Assembly: GCA_963691705.1 (NCBI GenBank)
Contig: OY829538.1
Span: forward strand, 27,982,836-28,046,835
Source of the DNA: Viola odorata
Lineage: Eukaryota; Streptophyta; Magnoliopsida; Malpighiales; Violaceae
Direction: 5' to 3'
DNA length: 64,000 nucleotides
Part shown: positions 32,351 to 43,192 of the stretch, one piece after another
Layout: every line of letters starts with the position of its first letter
How positions within the stretch are numbered: position 1 is the first letter of the stretch
Position numbers and translations under genes: made by a program
The notes under the pieces: model-generated
Databases searched by the model: none
What the model was told of the DNA's origin: nothing
What the model saw: only the letters and a program-made list of their open reading frames with translations

Positions 32351-35300
32351 CTCGCAGCTCGGACTGAGCTCCTGTGTGAGCTCTTTGAGCTCCAGCAAAA
32401 AACTGCTAGCGGTAAATTGACCCGGAGGCCGTTGTACATGCCAAGATAAAGATGATGGTCATAGGGTCTGTCATAACCCATCAGGTTGTTCAAGCTAGCG
32501 CTCTCAATGTTAAAACCTGTGATTTACATATTATTTCTTTGATTAAACCACTTGGTTTCCACTGTCTAGATGGAATGGGTTTCTTCCATGTAGAGAAAGG
32601 TTTTCTTTTGATGAATACAGGTCTCACAATCAAGGTAGACCAGATCTTCAGCCACAAGAATAAAGGGAACTACAAATTTCCTCCAGTGGATGCAGAAGGC
32701 AACCCTGCTCTACCTCTTAAAGTGGATCTGCCCCCACCAGCTCCTGCACCTCAGCCAGTCCTTGCACCACAACCTGCTCGTCCACCAAATCCTCCATCAG
32801 CTGCTTCTAGTACCTCCCAGACAGATTCCCACAACTTAGCAACCCTCGCAGCTCGGAATGAGCTCCTGTGTGAGCTCTTTGAGCTCCAGCAAAAAACTGC
32901 TAGCGGTAAATTGACCCGGAGGCCGTTGTACATGCCAAGATAAAGATGATGGTCATAGGGTCTGTCATAACCCATCAGGCTGTTCAAGCTAGCTCTCTCA
33001 ATGTTAAACCCTGTGATTTACATATTATTTCTTTGATTAATACAATTGGTCTCCACTGGCTAGATGGAATGGGTTTCTTCCATATAGAGAAAGGTTTTCT
33101 TTTGATGAATACAGGTTTCACAATCAAGGTGGACCAGATCTCCAGCCACAAGAACAAAGGGAACTACAAATTTCCTCCACTAGATGCAGAAGGCAACCAT
33201 GTTCTACCTCTTGATGAAGATCTACCCCCACCAGCTCCTGCACCTCAGCCAGTCCTTGCACCACAACCTGCTCGTCCACCAAATCCTCCATCAGCTACTG
33301 CTAGTACCTCCCAAACAGATTCCCACAACTTAGCCACCCTCGCAGCTCGGACTGAGCTTCTGCGTGAGCTCTTTGAGCTCCAGCAAAAAACTGCTAGCGG
33401 TAAATTGACCCGGAGGCCGTTGTACATGCCAAGATAAAGATGATGGTCATGGGGTCTGTCATAACCCATCAGGTTGTTGAAGCTAGCTCTCTCAATGTTA
33501 AAACCTGTGATTTACATATTATTTCTTTGATTAAACCACTTGGTCTCCACTGTCTAGATGGAGTGGGTTTCTTCCATATAGAGAAAGGCTTTCTTTTCAT
33601 GAATACGGGTTTTACAATCAAGGTGGACCAGATCTACAGCCACAAGAACAAAGGGAACTACAAATTTCCTCCACTGCATGCAGAAGGCAACCCTGTTCTA
33701 CCTCTTGATGTAGATCTGCCCCCACCAGCTCCTGAACCTCAGCCAGTCCTTGCACCACAACCTGCTCGTCCACCAAATCCTCCATCAGTTGCTTCTAGTA
33801 CCTCCCAGACAGATTCCCACAACTTAGCAACCCTCGCAGCTCGGACTGAGCTCCTGTGTGAGCTCTTTGAGCTCCAGCAAAAAACTGCTAGCGGTAAATT
33901 GACCCGGAGGCCGTTGTACATGCCAAGATAAAGATGATGGTCATAGGGTCTGTCATAACCCATCAGGTTGTTCAAGCTAGCGCTCTCAATGTTAAAACCT
34001 GTGATTTACATATTATTTCTTTGATTAAACCACTTGGTTTCCACTGTCTAGATGGAATGGGTTTCTTCCATATAGAGAAAGGTTTTCTTTTGATGAATAC
34101 AGGTCTCACAATCAAGGTAGACCAGATCTTCAGCCACAAGAATAAAGGGAACTACAAATTTCCTCCAGTGGATGCAGAAGGCAACCCTGCTCTACCTCTT
34201 AAAGTGGATCTGCCCCCACCAGCTCCTGCACCTCAGCCAGTCCTTGCACCACAACCTGCTCGTCCACCAAATCCTCCATCAGCTGCTTCTAGTACCTCCC
34301 AGACAGATTCCCACAACTTAGCAACCCTCGCAGCTCAGACTGAGCTCCTGTGTGAGCTCTTTGAGCTCCAGCAAAAAACTGCTAGCGGTAAATTGACCCG
34401 GAGGCCGTTGTACATGCCAAGATAAAGATGATGGTCATAGGGTCTGTCATAACCCATCAGGCTGTTCAAGCTAGCTCTCTCAATGTTAAACCCTGTGATT
34501 TACATATTATTTCTTTGATTAATACAATTGGTCTCCACTGGCTAGATGGAATGGGTTTCTTCCATATAGAGAAAGGTTTTCTTTTGATGAATACAGGTTT
34601 CACAATCAAGGTGGACCAGATCTCCAGCCACAAGAACAAAGGGAACTACAAATTTCCTCCACTAGATGCAGAAGGCAACCATGTTCTACCTCTTGATGAA
34701 GATCTACCCCCACCAGCTCCTGCACCTCAGCCAGTCCTTGCACCACAACCTGCTCGTCCACCAAATCCTCCATCAGCTACTGCTAGTACCTCCCAAACAG
34801 ATTCCCACAACTTAGCCACCCTCGCAGCTCGGACTGAGCTTCTGCGTGAGCTCTTTGAGCTCCAGCAAAAAACTGCTAGCGGTAAATTGACCCGGAGGCC
34901 GTTGTACATGCCAAGATAAAGATGATGGTCATGGGGTCAGTCATAACCCATCAGGTTGTTGAAGCTAGCTCTCTCAATGTTAAAACCTGTGATTTACATA
35001 TTATTTCTTTGATTAAACCACTTGGTCTCCACTGTCTAGATGGAGTGGGTTTCTTCCATATAGAGAAAGGCTTTCTTTTCATGAATACGGGTTTGACAAT
35101 CAAGGTGGACCAGATCTACAGCCACAAGAACAAAGGGAACTACAAATTTCCTCCACTGCATGCAGAAGGCAACCCTGTTCTACCTCTTGATGTAGATCTG
35201 CCCCCACCAGCTCCTGAACCTCAGCCAGTCCTTGCACCACAACCTGCTCGTCCACCAAATCCTCCATCAGTTCCTTCTAGTACCTCCCAGACAGATACCC

Positions 35301-35415
35301 ACAACTTAGCAACCCTCGCAGCTCGTACTGAGCTCCTGTGTGAGCTCTTTGAGCTCCAGCAAAAAACTGCTAGCGGTAAATTGACCCGGAGGCCGTTGTA
35401 CATGCCAAGATAAAG

Positions 35416-36897
35416 ATGATGGTCATAGGGTCTGTCATAACCCATCAGGTTGTTCAAGCTAGCGCTCTCAATGTTAAAACCTGTGATTTACATATTATTT
35501 CTTTGATTAAACCACTTGGTTTCCACTGTCTAGATGGAATGGGTTTCTTCCATATAGAGAAAGGTTTTCTTTTGATGAATACAGGTCTCACAATCAAGGT
35601 AGACCAGATCTTCAGCCACAAGAATAAAGGGAACTACAAATTTCCTCCAGTGGATGCAGAAGGCAACCCTGCTCTACCTCTTAAAGTGGATCTGCCCCCA
35701 CCAGCTCCTGCACCTAAGCCAGTCCTTGCACCCCAACCTGCTCGTCCACCAAATCCTCCATCAGCTACTGCTAGTACCTCCCAAACAGATTCCCACAACT
35801 TAGCAACCCTCGCAGCTCGGACTGAGCTTCTGCGTGAGCTCTTTGAGCTCCAGCAAAAAACTGCTAGCGGTAAATTGACCCGGAGGCCGTTGTACATGCC
35901 AAGATAAAGATGATGGTCATGGGGTCTGTCATAACCCATCAGGTTGTTCAAGCTAGCTCTCTCAATGTTAAAACCTGTGATTTACATATTATTTCTTTGA
36001 TTAAACCACTTGGTCTCCACTGTCTAGATGGAGTGGGTTTCTTCCATATAGAGAAAGGCTTTCTTTTCATGAATACGGGTTTTACAATCAAGGTGGACCA
36101 GATCTTCAGCCACAAGAACAAAGGGAACTACAAATTTCCTCCACTGCATGCAGAAGGCAACCATGTTCTACCTCTTGATGAAGATCTACCCCCACCAGCT
36201 CCTGCACCTCAGCCAGTCCTTGCACCACAACCTGCTCGTCCACCAAATCCTCCATCAGCTACTGCTAGTACCTCCCAAACAGATTCCCACAACTTAGCCA
36301 CCCTCGCAGCTCGGACTGAGCTTCTGCGTGAGCTCTTTGAGCTCCAGCAAAAAACTGCTAGCGGTAAATTGACCCGGAGGCCGTTGTACATGCCAAGATA
36401 AAGATGATGGTCATGGGGTCTGTCATAACCCATCAGGTTGTTGAAGCTAGCTCTCTCAATGTTAAAACCTGTGATTTACATATTATTTCTTTGATTAAAC
36501 CACTTGGTCTCCACTGTCTAGATGGAGTGGGTTTCTTCCATATAGAGAAAGGCTTTCTTTTCATGAATACAGGTTTCACAATCAAGGTGGACCAGATCTC
36601 CAGCCACAAGAACAAAGGGAACTACAAATTTCCTCCACTAGATGCAGAAGGCAACCATGTTCTACCTCTTGATGAAGATCTACCCCCACCAGCTCCTGCA
36701 CCTCAGCCAGTCCTTGCACCACAACCTGCTCGTCCACCAAATCCTCCATCAGCTATTGCTAGTACCTCCCAAACAAATTCCCACAACTTAGCCACCCTCG
36801 CAGCTCGGACTGAGCTTCTGCGTGAGCTCTTTGAGCTCCAGCAAAAAACTGCTAGCGGTAAATTGACCCGGAGGACGTTGTACATGCCAAGATAAAG
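35416..36897 (+). repeat. Run of three chimeric monomers
   Basis: 35416 is A for its first two thirds and B-like (GCTACTGCTAG, CTTCTGCGTGAG) at the end. 35910 is C-like at first and B-like from CATGTTCTACC onward. 36404 is C-like up to TTCATGAATAC and B-like from there. Breakpoints differ between the three, so at least two separate exchange or conversion events are needed. Confidence 0.7.
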
Positions 36898-37391
36898 ATG
36901 ATGGTCATAGGGTCTGTCATAACCCATCAGGTTGTTCAAGCTAGCGCTCTCAATGTGAAAACCTGTGATTTACATATTATTTCTTTGATTAAACCACTTG
37001 GTTTCCACTGTCTACATGGAATGGGTTTCTTCCATATAGAGAAAGGTTTTCTTTTGATGAATACAGGTCTCACAATCAAGGTAGACCAGATCTTCAGCCA
37101 TAAGAATAAAGGGAACTACAAATTTCCTCCAGTGGATGCAGAAAGCAACCCTGTTCTACCTCTTAAAGTGGATCTGCCCCCACCAGCTCCTGCACCTCAG
37201 CCAGTCCTTGCACCACAACCTGCTCGTCCACCAAATCCTCCATCAGCTGCTTCTAGTACCTCCCAGACAGATTCCCACAACTTAGCAACCCTCGCAGCTC
37301 GGACTGAGCTCCTGTGTGAGCTCTTTGAGCTCCAGCAAAAAACTGCTAGCGGTAAATTGACCCGGAGGCCGTTGTATATGCCAAGATAAAG

Positions 37392-37885
37392 ATGATGGTC
37401 ATAGGGTCTGTCATAACCCATCAGGTTGTTCAAGCTAGCTCTCTCAATGTTAAACCCTGTGATTTACATATTATTTCTTTGATTAATACAATTGGTCTCC
37501 ACTAGCTAGATGGAATGGGTTTCTTCCATATAGAGAAAGGTTTTCTTTTGATGAATACAGGTTTCACAATCAAGGTGGACCAGATCTCCAGCCACAAGAA
37601 CAAAGGGAACTACAAATTTCCTCGACTAGATGCAGAAGGCAACCATGTTCTACCTCTTGATGAAGATCTACCCCCACCAGCTTCTGCACCTCAGCCAGTC
37701 CTTGCACCACAACCTGCTCGTCCACCAAATCCTCCATCAGCTACTGCTAGTACCTCCCAAACAGATTCCCACAACTTAGCAACCCTCGCAGCTCGGACTG
37801 AGCTTCTGCGTGAGCTCTTTGAGCTCCAGCAAAAAACTGCTAGCGGTAAATTGGCCCGGAGGCCGTTGTACATGCCAAGATAAAG
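37392..37885 (+). repeat. Type B-like monomer with early nonsense change
   Basis: The B-type Trp codon (CACTGGCTAG) is TAG here (CACTAGCTAG at about 37501), ending the frame after about 36 codons. Also has CTCGACTAGATG in place of CTCCACTAGATG. Confidence 0.8.
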
Positions 37886-38379
37886 ATGATGGTCATGGGG
37901 TCTGTCATAACCCATCAGGTTGTTCAAGCTAGCTCTCTCAATGTTAAAACCTGTGATTTACATATTATTTCTTTGATTAAACCACTTGGTCTCCACTATC
38001 TAGATGGAGTGGGTTTCTTCCATATAGAGAAAGGCTTTCTTTTCATGAATACGGGTTTTACAATCAAAGTGGACCAGATCTTCAGCCACAAGAACAAAGG
38101 GAACTACAAATTTCCTCCACTGCATGCAGAAGGCAACCCTGTTCTACCTCTTGATGTAGATCTGCCCCCACCAGCTCCTGAACCTCAGCCAGTCCTTGCA
38201 CCACAACCTGCTCGTCCACCAAATCCTCCATCAGTTGCTTCTAGTACCTCCCAGACAGATTCCCACAACTTAGCAACCCTCGCAGCTCGGACTGAGCTCC
38301 TGTGTGAGCTCTTTGAGCTCCAGCAAAAAACTGCTAGCGGTAAATTGACCCGGAGGCCGTTGTACATGCCAAGATAAAG

Positions 38380-39243
38380 ATGATGCCCTCGGGGTCTGTC
38401 ATAACCCATCAGGTTGTTCAAGCTAGCTCTCTCAATGTTAAAACCTGTGATTTACATATTATTTCTTTGATTAAACCACTTGGTTTCCACTGTCTAGATG
38501 GAATGGGTTTCTTCCATATAGAGAAAGGTTTTCTTTTGATGAATACAGGTCTCACAATCAAGGTAGACCAGATCTTCAGCCACAAGAACAAAGGGAACTA
38601 CAAATTTCCTCCAGTGGATGCACAAGGCAACCCTGTTCTACCTCTTAAAGAGGATTTGCCCCCACCAGCTCCTGCACCTCAGCCAGTCCTTGCACCACAA
38701 CCTGCTCGTCCACCAAATCCTCCATCAGCTGCTTCTAGTACCTCCCAGACAGATTCCCACAACTTAGCAACCCTCGCAGCTCGGACTGAGCTCCTGTGTG
38801 AGCTCTTTGAGCTCCAGCAAAAAACTGCTAGCGGTAAATTGACCCGGAGGCCGTTGTACATGCCAAGATAAAGATGATGGTCATAGGGTCTATCATAACC
38901 CATCAGGTTGTTCAAGCTAGCTCTCTCAATGTTAAACCCTGTGATTTACATATTATTTCTTTGATTAATACACTTGGTCTCCACTGTCTATATGGAATGG
39001 GTTTCTTCCATATAGAGAAAGGTTTTCTTTTGATGAATACAGGTCTCACAATCAAGGTGGACCAGATCTTCAGCCACAAGAACAAAGGGAACAACAAATT
39101 TCCTCCAGTGGATGCAGAAGGCAACCCTGTTCTACCTCTTGATGAAGATCTACCCCCACCAGCTCCTGCACCTCAGCCAGTCCTTGCACAACAACCTGCT
39201 CCTCCACCAAATCCTCCATCAGCTGCTGCTAGTACCTCCCAGA
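38380..39243 (+). repeat. Transitional monomers at the right end of array 2
   Basis: The monomer at 38380 starts ATGATGCCCTCGGGG, close to the ATGATGACCTCGGGG starts in array 3 (49769, 50757, 56185, 57173). The one at 38874 has GCTCCTCCACC, the array 3 version of GCTCGTCCACC. It is cut off at base 370 by element 2. These two link the array 1/2 and array 3 subfamilies. Confidence 0.7.
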
Positions 39244-40407
39244 TGATACGATCCCAGCCGGAGCCAACCCTAGTGCCACCGCACCCGCAGGCGCAACCAC
39301 CCGCGCCAAGGCCCGAGCCTTGGAGGATGCATCCGCGAGCCTCCCATTGCCGCCCACGGGTCCGATCACTCGTGCCAGGGCCCGCGCCCTACAAGTGAGG
39401 CTCAGTAGCCTCATCCATATGGAACTGAAGGCAGAGACAGCCTCGGAGGAAGCCAGCCTGCGCGCACCCCAGCCGCGCCTCGTAACCCTAATCCGCACCG
39501 CGTCCGCGCCTACGGATGGGCTACACATGGCCACCTTGGACCTTTAGGTCCACCAGCGCCCTTTTCCTATTTTTGACCAGACCATGATAATTTATAATAC
39601 AAGAGAGGAGTCCAGGCCAAGAATCAGGAGAAACGCCCGAAGGATTTGGGACAGGCCCAAATCACAAGCCCGCATTGGACAGCGAAAGCCACTGCCGAGC
39701 CTTTTGAATATTGGAGCATATTTCCTCGCACAATATTCAGCCCAGAACTTCATATATGTGTTAGGAAGTTTCCCTCCAAGTTTCAGTGGGAACGCTCGAG
39801 GGAATAAGGAAAACGCCTTGTTTCCTTAAAACGTGATTCGGCGGACCCGCAAGCAAAGCCACTTGGGCCTTTTGACCTAAACGGCGGAGCCTGCACTTCT
39901 ATCCTATTTAGTAGACTTTATTTATGTTATTTTAGGGTTTCAGAACTTATTTGGAAGGGTGGCGTGTTGCCATCTTCGTTTAATTCATTTTTTAGAAACT
40001 AAACTAGTTTCCATTTTTGGAATTAGGGTTTAGCGTCTCTTTAAAAAGGAGCCGCCTATGTTATTTTGAGCAGACTTTGATTATTGATTATTGAAAGCAT
40101 ATTGCTTTGGATCTTTATCCACTTGTTCTTGATGAACCTTGCAACTAATTGAGTTTCGTGCATTCGATTAGCTTGTCAAGTAAAACTTGAAAGCACCTTT
40201 CATTGAGTCATCCGTTCTTTGGATTGCCAAGCATTACGATTTGGAGATTCAAAGGTTTGACGCAAGATCCTCAAGGGATTCTGCGTGGAGTGCCAAGCAT
40301 TGCGACTTGGAGATTCACGTGTCTTCTTCGAGTTATTTTCCGCATTGAAAGCCACGTCGTCGGACAACGATCTAAGGAGGGCGTTCTAGCCTACAAGGAA
40401 CGCATCA
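39244..40407 (+). repeat. Element 2 5' LTR (1164 bp), full length
   Basis: Starts TGATACGATC and ends ACGCATCA. Substitutions relative to the 3' LTR are at 39250, 39421, 39953, 39974, 40160 and 40369. It retains the segment (about 39472-39634) deleted from the 3' LTR. The first 300 bp are GC-rich and in the 3' copy would encode the pol C-terminus; here that frame ends with TAG at 39545-39547. Confidence 0.93.
40036..40050 (+). promoter_or_regulatory. Possible TATA box in element 2 LTR
   Basis: TCTCTTTAAAAAGGA, about 795 bp into the LTR, is the best TATA-like candidate and lies upstream of the presumed R region. It is preserved in the 3' LTR near 46650. Assigned by pattern only. Confidence 0.3.
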
Positions 40408-40409
40408 GT

Positions 40410-40421
40410 TGGTAGCGGAGC
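40410..40421 (+). promoter_or_regulatory. Element 2 primer-binding site
   Basis: TGGTAGCGGAGC, 2 nt after the LTR end. Ten of 12 bases match the plant initiator-tRNA-Met site, with the same two deviations as element 1. Confidence 0.75.
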
Positions 40422-40671
40422 TCAGCTGTCCCGACTTGGTAAATCTATCCCTTTAATTATTGCGTTTTCTTTGTTAGAATTGGTATTCCTTCTTCTCTTC
40501 TACACCAATTCTCTTGCGTGCTGTGTGTTAGTTGTCTTGTGTCAATTGTGTCTTGTGTGTGCGATTAGTGTGCAAATCATTTCAACGATTTGTAGGTCTT
40601 TACTATTGTCAAAAAAAACAAAGTCCCCCAAAGTGTCTTAGTTAATTTTTATTTTCAGTTGCATTGAATTT

Positions 40672-40672
<1 letters not shown>

Positions 40673-40703
<31 letters not shown>
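40673..40703 (+). repeat. Poly-A run (31 bases) in element 2 leader
   Basis: Uninterrupted A-run about 550 bp before the gag start. The position is comparable to the A-runs of element 1. Length may be uncertain in the assembly. Confidence 0.85.
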
Positions 40704-40705
<2 letters not shown>

Positions 40706-41250
40706 GAAACAATTTCGTCAAAAACAGAACAGAGACGAAATCAGTACCATTCAAAAAAAAAAGGGAGGAACTTTAGAATCAAATACTAGAGTGAATTAGT
40801 GACACATAGCAAAAAGAATCAGTGGATTTCGAATTGGGAATCAAAAGTTGTGGCAAAAACAAGTTTCAAAACCCTAATCGCATGCCATTAGCGTTTTTGA
40901 GTTTATAAACTGACTCAATCCGTTTATTTTGAGCTTTTCTTTGATTCCAAGACTACTGTACCTTCCTACTCTGTAGTAAACTTGATTGATTGATTGATCT
41001 TTGCAATTAAATCGAGTATACTACCTCAAAATTTTCTTTCTACACTAGTTTTCTTTGTGTGTCTCTTTGGCAGCTTTTCTTGAAAATTCTTTGAGTCAGG
41101 TTCATCTTGGACACTTGGAGACGGATCTGGACAGTTTTCTTTGAGAGATTTTTGTGAGATTAATAGAGAGACAAACACGAGCGTAAACACGTGAGGGAGT
41201 GATAGTTTTAGGCAATTTTACGCTTGCAATTTTCTTTTGTGGATTTCAGG

Positions 41251-43152
41251 ATGTCAGGAAATTTAGAAAGGGAACTAACGGCTGTGAATGATGTAGCCAA
41301 GGCCTTGCAAGACATAGCAGCTCAGCTCCAGGACATGGCAGCTTGGAGACAGCAAGTCGAGACTAGGGAACGTGAGAATCGAGCTCCACAAGCCCCCGGG
41401 GCACACTTTGCGCAACACCTAAACCCTAGAGTGGACCGAGAAGCATATGTGCCTCCACCGGGTGATGATCAGCCTAGTGAGCATGAGGCCGAGGGTTCTG
41501 AAGATGGGTATGATGAGGAGTTTCACATGGCAGGACCGAGGGGTTTTCACATGCGCCGAGGAGGTGCACATGGACGCGGCAGACACGCCTTTGGTAGGCG
41601 AGACCGTAACTTAGAACAGCCGCGTCGCGAGGAGCGCGAGCGAGTCGACAATCACCTTGGGAGTGTCAAGCTCAAGGTCCCACCTTTCGAAGGCAAAGAT
41701 GATCCCGAGGCATACTTAACTTGGGAGCGAAAGATGGAAGCGATCTTTAGGTGTCACACCTACACGGATGAAAAGAAAATAAGGTTAGCTTCCGTGGAGT
41801 TCTTTGGATACGCTGCCCATTGGTGGGAGCAAGTGAATGAGGATGTGAGAGGACCCGTAACTACTTGGGAGAACATGAAGTATGTGATGAAGAGGAGGTT
41901 TGTTCCACCGTACTATCATAAGGACCAACTTCAGCGCTTACAAAAGCTTACCCAAGGGTCCAAGACCGTGAATGATTATCACAATGAGTTGGAAGTTCTT
42001 TTGGCAAGGGTTAATGTGATAGAGGATGAGGATTCGAAGATGTCTAGGTTCATGAGTGGGCTGAATTCAGAGATAGCTAACGCCTTAGAGTTGTGCCAAT
42101 ATAGGACTTTGGAGGAGATGCTTCACATGGCCGTGAAGATCGAGAGGCAACGCAAGGCTAAGGCAGCCTACTCTAAGCCGTCTACTTTTGTGTCACGGAC
42201 TTCCACTTGGAACAAGTCTACGTGGCCCAAGGGGAATAAGGACAGCAAGGAAACACCCAAGGTATCTAAACCTTCTTATGGAACCAAAGGTAATTTGGCA
42301 AACCCTACTCCTTCTAAAGTTCCTATTACTAGTACTAACCGTGTGCCTACAAGAGACATTGTGTGCTTTAAGTGTAGTGGCCGAGGCCATAAGCAGGCCG
42401 AATGCCCCAACAAGAGAGTTCTAATTATTAGGGATAATGGAGAGATGGACTCGGAGGATGATTATGAGTTGGTGGAGGATTCGGAAGAAGAAAGTGAGGG
42501 AGAAGAGGCAGCCGATCATGAAGCTAGGGTTTGTGAACCGGTTACCCTAGTAGTTCGGAGGAACTTGAGTGTGCAACCAAGGGCCGAAACATGTGAGGAG
42601 GAACAAAGGGAGAACTTATTCCATGCTAGGTGCCACATTGGTACTAAGGTATGCTCTCTTATTATTGATAATGGCTCATGTACTAATTGTGCTAGTACGC
42701 TTCTTGTGCACAAATTAGGGTTACCTATGGTGAGACATCCAAAGCCGTACACTTTGCAATGGATGAATGATGGAGTCGGCCTTAAGGTGTCTAGGCAAGT
42801 GTTGGTGAGCTTTTCTATTGGGAAATATAGAGATGAGATATGGTGTGATGTTGTCCCAATGCAAGCGTCACATGTGCTACTTGGCCGTCCATGGCAATTT
42901 GACCGCAACGCCACTCACGAAGGGAGGAGCAATCGGTACAAGCTTGAGAAGGAAGGAGTGAAGTTCACACTCGCACCCCTTACGCCTAAGCAAGTGCTTG
43001 AGGACCAGCTCTGGTTGGAGAAGTCCTATGCTGAGTTTGAGGCCTCACGGTCTCTAGACAAAAGAATTGATGAAAACAGCCCCCGTGAAAAAAGTGAGCA
43101 CGGGTTTGAAAGCAACGAAAGGAATGAAAACAACCCCCGTGAAAAAAAGTGA
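41251..43152 (+). CDS. Element 2 Gag-protease polyprotein (633 aa, frame ends early)
   Basis: The first ATG in the frame (TTTCAGGATGTCAGG) is the start. N-terminal coiled segment (residues 1-45), then an acidic and Arg/Gly-rich region. Residues about 136-300 are a plant retrotransposon Gag (capsid) domain with WWEQV, a MKRRFVPPYY segment and the FMSGLN motif. A CCHC zinc knuckle (C-x2-C-x4-H-x4-C, 42364-42405) binds nucleic acid. A retropepsin-type protease follows, with catalytic Asp473 in IIDNGSCTN and the late VLLGRPWQFD motif. Gag packages element RNA and the protease would mature the polyprotein. The frame ends at TAG/TGA-rich sequence after an A7 run (43142-43148) in the second copy of a 54-bp direct repeat whose first copy has A6. 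A +1 shift separates it from pol. Confidence 0.9.
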   Translation: MSGNLERELTAVNDVAKALQDIAAQLQDMAAWRQQVETRERENRAPQAPGAHFAQHLNPRVDREAYVPPPGDDQPSEHEAEGSEDGYDEEFHMAGPRGFHMRRGGAHGRGRHAFGRRDRNLEQPRREERERVDNHLGSVKLKVPPFEGKDDPEAYLTWERKMEAIFRCHTYTDEKKIRLASVEFFGYAAHWWEQVNEDVRGPVTTWENMKYVMKRRFVPPYYHKDQLQRLQKLTQGSKTVNDYHNELEVLLARVNVIEDEDSKMSRFMSGLNSEIANALELCQYRTLEEMLHMAVKIERQRKAKAAYSKPSTFVSRTSTWNKSTWPKGNKDSKETPKVSKPSYGTKGNLANPTPSKVPITSTNRVPTRDIVCFKCSGRGHKQAECPNKRVLIIRDNGEMDSEDDYELVEDSEEESEGEEAADHEARVCEPVTLVVRRNLSVQPRAETCEEEQRENLFHARCHIGTKVCSLIIDNGSCTNCASTLLVHKLGLPMVRHPKPYTLQWMNDGVGLKVSRQVLVSFSIGKYRDEIWCDVVPMQASHVLLGRPWQFDRNATHEGRSNRYKLEKEGVKFTLAPLTPKQVLEDQLWLEKSYAEFEASRSLDKRIDENSPREKSEHGFESNERNENNPREKK

Positions 43153-43161
43153 GCACGGGTT
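43072..43161 (+). repeat. 54-bp direct repeat at the gag-pol junction
   Basis: GAAAACAGCCCCCGTG at 43072 recurs as GAAAACAACCCCCGTG at 43126, followed in both by an A-run and GTGAGCACGGGTT. The second copy is partial. The A-run is 6 in copy 1 (keeps the gag frame) and 7 in copy 2 (shifts it). Confidence 0.85.
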
Positions 43162-43192
43162 AAAAACAGAAAAGAAAGAGCCTGAAAAATAA

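Larger units (their letters stand above)
32351..39243 (+). repeat. Satellite array 2 (continuation of array 1)
   Basis: Finishes the split C monomer, then A-B-C-A-B-C from 32452 to 35415 in register with array 1. Further right the monomers are chimeras and variants at 35416, 35910, 36404, 36898, 37392, 37886, 38380 and a cut-off one at 38874. There are 13 complete monomers. The left part is nearly identical to array 1. The right part increasingly shares variants with array 3. Confidence 0.95.
40408..41250 (+). other. Element 2 untranslated leader (843 bp)
   Basis: Contains the primer-binding site, a 31-base A-run (40673-40703), AT-rich sequence and, at 41152-41200, the segment shared with element 1. 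No open frame of note before the gag ATG. Confidence 0.7.

Noticed and set aside
39320..39547. 75-codon open frame in the 5' LTR of element 2 as a separate gene
   Set aside because: It is the LTR copy of the pol C-terminal extension ([11 protein letters not shown]) and has no start context of its own.
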